Shown piece after piece: positions 60,816 to 64,000 of a stretch of 64,000 bases of DNA; position 1 is the first letter of the stretch; the number at the start of each line of letters is the position of its first letter. Made by a program: the position numbers and the translations under genes. The stretch is from an uncultured Aliiroseovarius sp. (GTDB lineage: Bacteria; Pseudomonadota; Alphaproteobacteria; Rhodobacterales; Rhodobacteraceae), in assembly GCF_947497285.1 (NCBI RefSeq), contig NZ_CANMFT010000007.1, positions 124,001 to 188,000 on the forward strand. The letters are read 5' to 3'. The notes below the pieces were generated by a model. It did no database searches. It was not told where the DNA came from and saw only the letters and a program-made list of their open reading frames with translations.

Positions 60816-62285
60816 ATGAGCACGCCTGATCAGTCCAATGCGATTTTACTGTTTCGCGACGACCTGCGGCTGTTGGATCACCCCGCGCTGACCGCTGCGG
60901 CGCAGTCGGGCCAGTGCCTGACCTGTGCGTTCATTCTGGACCCGGATGCGCCTTACGCGCCCGGTGGTGCGCGGCGCTGGTGGCTTCACCATGCGTTGGA
61001 CTCGCTGACAAAGCAGTTGGCTGACCTCGGTGGGCAACTGGTGTTGCGCACAGGTGCGACGGCCGATGTATTGGCTGATCTGCGCAAGGAGACAGGCGCG
61101 ACCCATATCTATTGGTGCCGACGCTACACCCCCGACGAGGTCGCCGCCGACACCGCGTTAAAGGCCGATCTGACCGCACAAGGCTGCACCGTGCACAGCC
61201 ATCCCGGCAGATACCTGCTGGAGCCATGGCGGGTCACGACCAAATCCGGCACGCCGTTTAAGGTGTTCTCCCCCTTCTGGCGCGCCTGCCGCGAAGAAAT
61301 CCGCACCGCGGGGCTTGGCGACCCGTTGCCGGTGCCGAAGGACATCACGTTCGCCGATGAAGTCGCTTCCGTCTCGCTTGATGAATTCGACCTGTTGCCC
61401 AAAGCGCCCAATTGGGCCGAAGGGTTCACACCGCTGTGGCAGCCCGGAGAAGAGGGCGCGCTGGACCGGCTGGACGCGTTTCTGGAAGAGGGCGCGCAAG
61501 GTTACGCCAAGGGGCGCGACTTCCCGGCGGAACCGCACACCTCGCGCCTGTCGCCCTTCTTGCAGTCCGGCAACATAAGCCCGCGCCAGATCTGGGCGGC
61601 GCTGGACCGTGCCGAGCATCTGGGCCAGATGTCGGGCCGTGATGCCGAGAAGTTTCGCGCAGAACTGGGCTGGCGCGATTTCGCGGCCTATCTGCTGTTT
61701 CACAACCGCGATTTCGAGGACACCGAGTTTCAGCCTAAATTTCGCGACTTCCCATGGCGCTATGACACGGATGACCTGACCGCATGGCAAAAAGGCCAGA
61801 CCGGATATCCCATCGTCGATGCAGGCATGCGCGAGCTTTGGCAAACCGGATACATGCATAACCGTGTGCGCATGGTGGTTGCGTCCTTTCTGGTGAAACA
61901 TCTGCGGATCGACTGGCGTGCGGGGCGCGATTGGTTCTGGGATACGCTTGTGGATGGTGATCTGGCCTCGAACGCGGCCAGTTGGCAGTGGGTGGCGGGT
62001 TGCGGCGCCGATGCCGCGCCGTATTTCCGCGTGTTCAACCCGATGACACAAGCCGAAAAGTTTGACCCGGACGGGGCCTATATCCGCCAATACGTGCCCG
62101 AAATCGCAAGCCTGCCGGACAAATATCTGGCGGCACCATGGACGGCCCCGGCGGATGTGCTTGCCGACGCGGACGTTGTTCTTGGCACAACGTATCCCCA
62201 GCCTATGGTGGATCACGCAACCGCGCGGAACGCAGCGCTGGAGACGTTTAAGTCCCTGTCGAATTCGCCAACGGACCCCGACTGA
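60816..62285 (+). CDS. phrB: Deoxyribodipyrimidine photolyase (class I CPD type)
   Basis: A 489-residue blue-light DNA repair enzyme. The N-terminal antenna domain starts AILLFRDDLRLLDHPAL and has IYWCRRYTPDEVAAD. The C-terminal FAD domain has GRDFPAEPHTSRLSPFLQSGNISPRQIW, LGWRDFAAYLLFHN, TGYPIVDAGMRELWQTGYMHNRVRM and LASNAASWQWVAGCGADAAPYFRVFNP, including the tryptophans used for FAD reduction. It splits cyclobutane pyrimidine dimers. GGACAGAGG precedes the ATG. Confidence 0.96.
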   Translation: MSTPDQSNAILLFRDDLRLLDHPALTAAAQSGQCLTCAFILDPDAPYAPGGARRWWLHHALDSLTKQLADLGGQLVLRTGATADVLADLRKETGATHIYWCRRYTPDEVAADTALKADLTAQGCTVHSHPGRYLLEPWRVTTKSGTPFKVFSPFWRACREEIRTAGLGDPLPVPKDITFADEVASVSLDEFDLLPKAPNWAEGFTPLWQPGEEGALDRLDAFLEEGAQGYAKGRDFPAEPHTSRLSPFLQSGNISPRQIWAALDRAEHLGQMSGRDAEKFRAELGWRDFAAYLLFHNRDFEDTEFQPKFRDFPWRYDTDDLTAWQKGQTGYPIVDAGMRELWQTGYMHNRVRMVVASFLVKHLRIDWRAGRDWFWDTLVDGDLASNAASWQWVAGCGADAAPYFRVFNPMTQAEKFDPDGAYIRQYVPEIASLPDKYLAAPWTAPADVLADADVVLGTTYPQPMVDHATARNAALETFKSLSNSPTDPD

Positions 62286-62360
62286 ACGACCATCAAATCC
62301 AATCCTTCACTTGACCGTTACACTTTCCATGCCATCATGGGCTGGGTTTGGAGGTGGAAC

Positions 62361-62714
62361 ATGCTGGAATTTTTGCCAAAAGAGGTGCGTGAAGGGCTGG
62401 AAGCCGCACGCAAGAAAGACCTCAAGAAGAAAAGCAGGCTTCGGATTCGTGTGAACGAAGAGGTCTTTCCAGTGCTGAAATTCTGGGAAACAGGGTTTTC
62501 CCTGGACGCCGAACGCGCGCCCCATCTGCGCGGGCTTGTAGACCTCTATGACGGGTCGCGACACTTATATCAGTGTTTGATCATCGCGTCCGAAGAAGAA
62601 GAGGGGCAAATGAAATACGACTTCAAGCGCAAGGCCGAAGCGCATGACCACGCGCCCCTTGATTTCGCGCCGGAAGAGAGCGCGCCTGTCGCCCTGATTG
62701 AAGAGAAACGCTAG
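62361..62714 (+). CDS. Small conserved hypothetical protein after the photolyase
   Basis: A 117-residue soluble protein with GGAGG seven bases before the ATG. A basic helix (KEVREGLEAARKKDLKKKSRL) leads to a beta-rich domain (RIRVNEEVFPVLKFWETGFSLDAERAPHLRGLVDLYDG) and an acidic, disordered end. The RGLVDLYDG...LYQCLI part is reminiscent of a PilZ-like or small beta-barrel fold, which is only a suggestion. It may be read with the photolyase. It converges with the L,D-transpeptidase gene. Confidence 0.7.
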   Translation: MLEFLPKEVREGLEAARKKDLKKKSRLRIRVNEEVFPVLKFWETGFSLDAERAPHLRGLVDLYDGSRHLYQCLIIASEEEEGQMKYDFKRKAEAHDHAPLDFAPEESAPVALIEEKR

Positions 62715-62741
62715 TCAAAGCGTGCCGGATTTCGCCAGTGG

Positions 62742-63293
62742 TCACGGGGTGATTTCGACTTCGGTGCCGATGGGTGTTACGCCCCATAACTCCTCGATCT
62801 CAGCGTCAGAGAGCGCGATGCACCCATCTGTCCAATCGTGCAATATCGGTTCGAAACGTTGTCGTCCGTTGGGCTGGCCGTGAATGAAGATATCGCCACC
62901 GGGGCTGACACCATCGGCAGCGGCACGTGCCCGGTCTTCCGCCAAGGGGTAATTGAGCCCCAAAGACAAATGGAACGCGCTTTGATCATTTCGCCGGTCA
63001 ATCTTGAAAATGCCTTCTGGTGTTTTGCCATCACCTTCGAGCATCTTGTCGCCCTCGGGCGTGAAGCCCAGTGCGATTTCGTATGTGCGAACGATCGTGT
63101 CGTCTTGAAAGACCGTCATCTTACGCTCTGACTTGTCGATCAGGATGCGGTCGATCTGCCCGTTGATCGGTTCTAATGTCGCCGGTGGGGCAGGTGGCGT
63201 ATACCGGTCCCAGAGGATCACGCTGACCAACCCAATCGAAGCCAATAGGGACAGGCGAGAGAAGAAGCGGGCCAATCTGTTCATGGCGCGCAT
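62742..63293 (-). CDS. L,D-transpeptidase family protein (YkuD fold)
   Basis: A 183-residue enzyme anchored by one N-terminal helix (FFSRLSLLASIGLVSVILW). RILIDKSERKMTVFQDDTIVRTYEIALGF is the strand pattern of YkuD domains. The active site is IHGQPNG...HDWTDGCIALSD, with the nucleophile Cys in TDGC instead of the commoner SHGC. It probably forms 3-3 cross-links or attaches or removes proteins on peptidoglycan. The start is the ATG at 63293 or the one three codons in; no clear SD is seen. Confidence 0.88.
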   Translation of the reverse strand: MRAMNRLARFFSRLSLLASIGLVSVILWDRYTPPAPPATLEPINGQIDRILIDKSERKMTVFQDDTIVRTYEIALGFTPEGDKMLEGDGKTPEGIFKIDRRNDQSAFHLSLGLNYPLAEDRARAAADGVSPGGDIFIHGQPNGRQRFEPILHDWTDGCIALSDAEIEELWGVTPIGTEVEITP

Positions 63294-63370
63294 TTGTTAC
63301 ATGCGCGCCACTTGTTCAAGCCCGAATAACAATGTGAATCTCTCTGGGCGATTCCCTGCCGTCAACGGCA

Positions 63371-64000
63371 CTATTGAAGGTCGCTGAATGCCCGCTTCAT
63401 GCGCGCCACGGCGTCTTCGACCCGCGCGCCTTGGGTGGCGAGGTTGAAGCGCTGGAACCCATCGCCACCGGTGCCGAAGGCCGGGCCGGGGCTGACAGCG
63501 ATCTTGGCATCATCGCGAATGCGGGCCTCAACTTCCTCATGCGACATACCGGTGCCTGCAAAGTTGACCCAAGCCAGATAAGTGGACTGCAGGGGCATGG
63601 ATGACACGCCCGGAATGCTGTTGATGCCTTCGTCGAACAGGGCTTTGTTGCGCGCCAGATGGGCGATCTGTTCATCCACCCAAACCGCCCCTTCGGGCGA
63701 ATAGGCTGCGGTGATCATCGCCACGGCCAACATGCCGGGTGCATAGTCCAGCTTGTTGAGCTGGTTGTGCATCTCGGCCCTCAGCCGACTGTCCGGGATG
63801 ATCATGTTGCCGGTGCGCTGGCCGGCGATGTTGAATGTCTTTGACGGAGCGGTCAGTGTCACCATCCGCGATCGTGCGTCAGGTGCCGCAACCGCCATCG
63901 GAACGAATGTGTTTCCGGGATAGACCAGATCGTGGTGGATTTCGTCCGACACCAGCAACAGATCGTTGCGGTCCGCAAATTCAGCCACCGCGCGCAGTTC
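63371..64000 (-). CDS. PLP-dependent aminotransferase / cystathionine beta-lyase (PatB/MalY type), 5' end outside window
   Basis: The last 209 residues of a fold-type I PLP enzyme; the N-terminus lies beyond 64000. VSDEIHHDLVYPG holds the cofactor Asp, and LTAPSKTFNIAGQRTGNMII holds the PLP lysine (SKTFN). MQSTYLAW-like (PLQSTYLAWVNF) and SPGPAFGTGGDGFQRFNLA bind the substrate carboxylate. SDEIHHDLV and APSKTFNIAG are typical of PatB/MalY C-S lyases, which split cystathionine or related thioethers. Confidence 0.9.
   Translation of the reverse strand, partial: ELRAVAEFADRNDLLLVSDEIHHDLVYPGNTFVPMAVAAPDARSRMVTLTAPSKTFNIAGQRTGNMIIPDSRLRAEMHNQLNKLDYAPGMLAVAMITAAYSPEGAVWVDEQIAHLARNKALFDEGINSIPGVSSMPLQSTYLAWVNFAGTGMSHEEVEARIRDDAKIAVSPGPAFGTGGDGFQRFNLATQGARVEDAVARMKRAFSDLQ

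Noticed and set aside
1-64000. tRNA, rRNA, CRISPR arrays, IS elements or prophage genes
   Set aside because: No CRISPR-like spaced repeats, transposases, integrases or recognisable cloverleaf genes were noticed by eye; a tRNAscan-type search was not possible.

Overview
The window looks like chromosomal DNA from an alphaproteobacterium of the order Rhodobacterales, most likely the marine Roseobacter group. The evidence is the high GC content, the SMC protein beginning LRFSKLRLNGFKSF, a DUF1013/TrcR-type cell-cycle regulator, a COQ9-like protein, a 46-residue aa3-type oxidase subunit IV, DUF1636 and small His-rich proteins beside cobalamin genes, and a DmdC-like acyl-CoA dehydrogenase. The genus cannot be fixed. 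No rRNA, tRNA, IS element, prophage or CRISPR array was seen.

Layout. 1-6.2 kb (minus strand): the 3' part of a class III aminotransferase, arfB, a small transcription unit with a 13-codon ORF and anti-Shine-Dalgarno segments, a queuosine-precursor-type transporter, a secreted phytase-like esterase, mepA, an MFS transporter and a thioesterase. 6.3-17.8 kb: yggT, recQ and yaaA; a hybrid histidine kinase, a TrcR-like regulator, a secreted RNase T2, a small membrane protein, a quinone oxidoreductase with COQ9, rpsU, and an ornithine cyclodeaminase with a HAD hydrolase. 17.8-25.9 kb: a degenerate receiver protein, DUF1636-cobC-cobD (adenosylcobinamide arm), a lytic transglycosylase, a YbjN-like protein and smc. 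26-34.7 kb: a cobalamin riboswitch, cobW, two GNAT enzymes and cobN, then a membrane protein behind a sulfide-repressor-like palindrome, then cobO. 34.7-54 kb: mostly housekeeping genes, including an mnmD/FAD-oxidase divergent pair, a Slt-type transglycosylase, dapA-smpB, fdhD-mobA-mobB/moeA (molybdenum cofactor), azlCD, the oxidase subunit IV, an acyl-CoA dehydrogenase/MBL pair, tsaC/sua5, yqgE and a DsbD-N protein. 54.1-60.8 kb: a tightly overlapped cobalamin operon (small His-rich membrane protein, cbiX, cobH, cobL, cobI, a cbiG-cobJ fusion, cobM). 60.8-64 kb: a photolyase, a small conserved protein, an L,D-transpeptidase and the 3' part of a PatB/MalY-type aminotransferase.

How the genes work together. 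The dominant theme is B12 synthesis, in four blocks across 42 kb. The 54 kb operon carries CbiX and CbiG, hallmarks of the early-cobalt route. The riboswitch operon carries CobN, the large subunit of the late, ATP-dependent cobaltochelatase. The corrin ring enzymes CobI, CobJ, CobM, CobL and CobH feed CobO (adenosylation), then CobC and CobD (aminopropanol arm). cobA, cobG/Z, cobK, cobB, cobQ, cobS/T and cobU/V are not in the window. A second theme is molybdenum cofactor maturation for formate dehydrogenase (fdhD, mobA, mobB-moeA). Peptidoglycan remodelling enzymes recur (MepA, two lytic transglycosylases, an L,D-transpeptidase).

The most unusual items are the small anti-SD RNA unit at about 1.55-1.75 kb, the ATTC-N8-GAAT operator laid over a promoter at 32.68 kb, the mixed cobalt-insertion gene set, the possible split MnmC pair, and a receiver domain that has lost its key residues.
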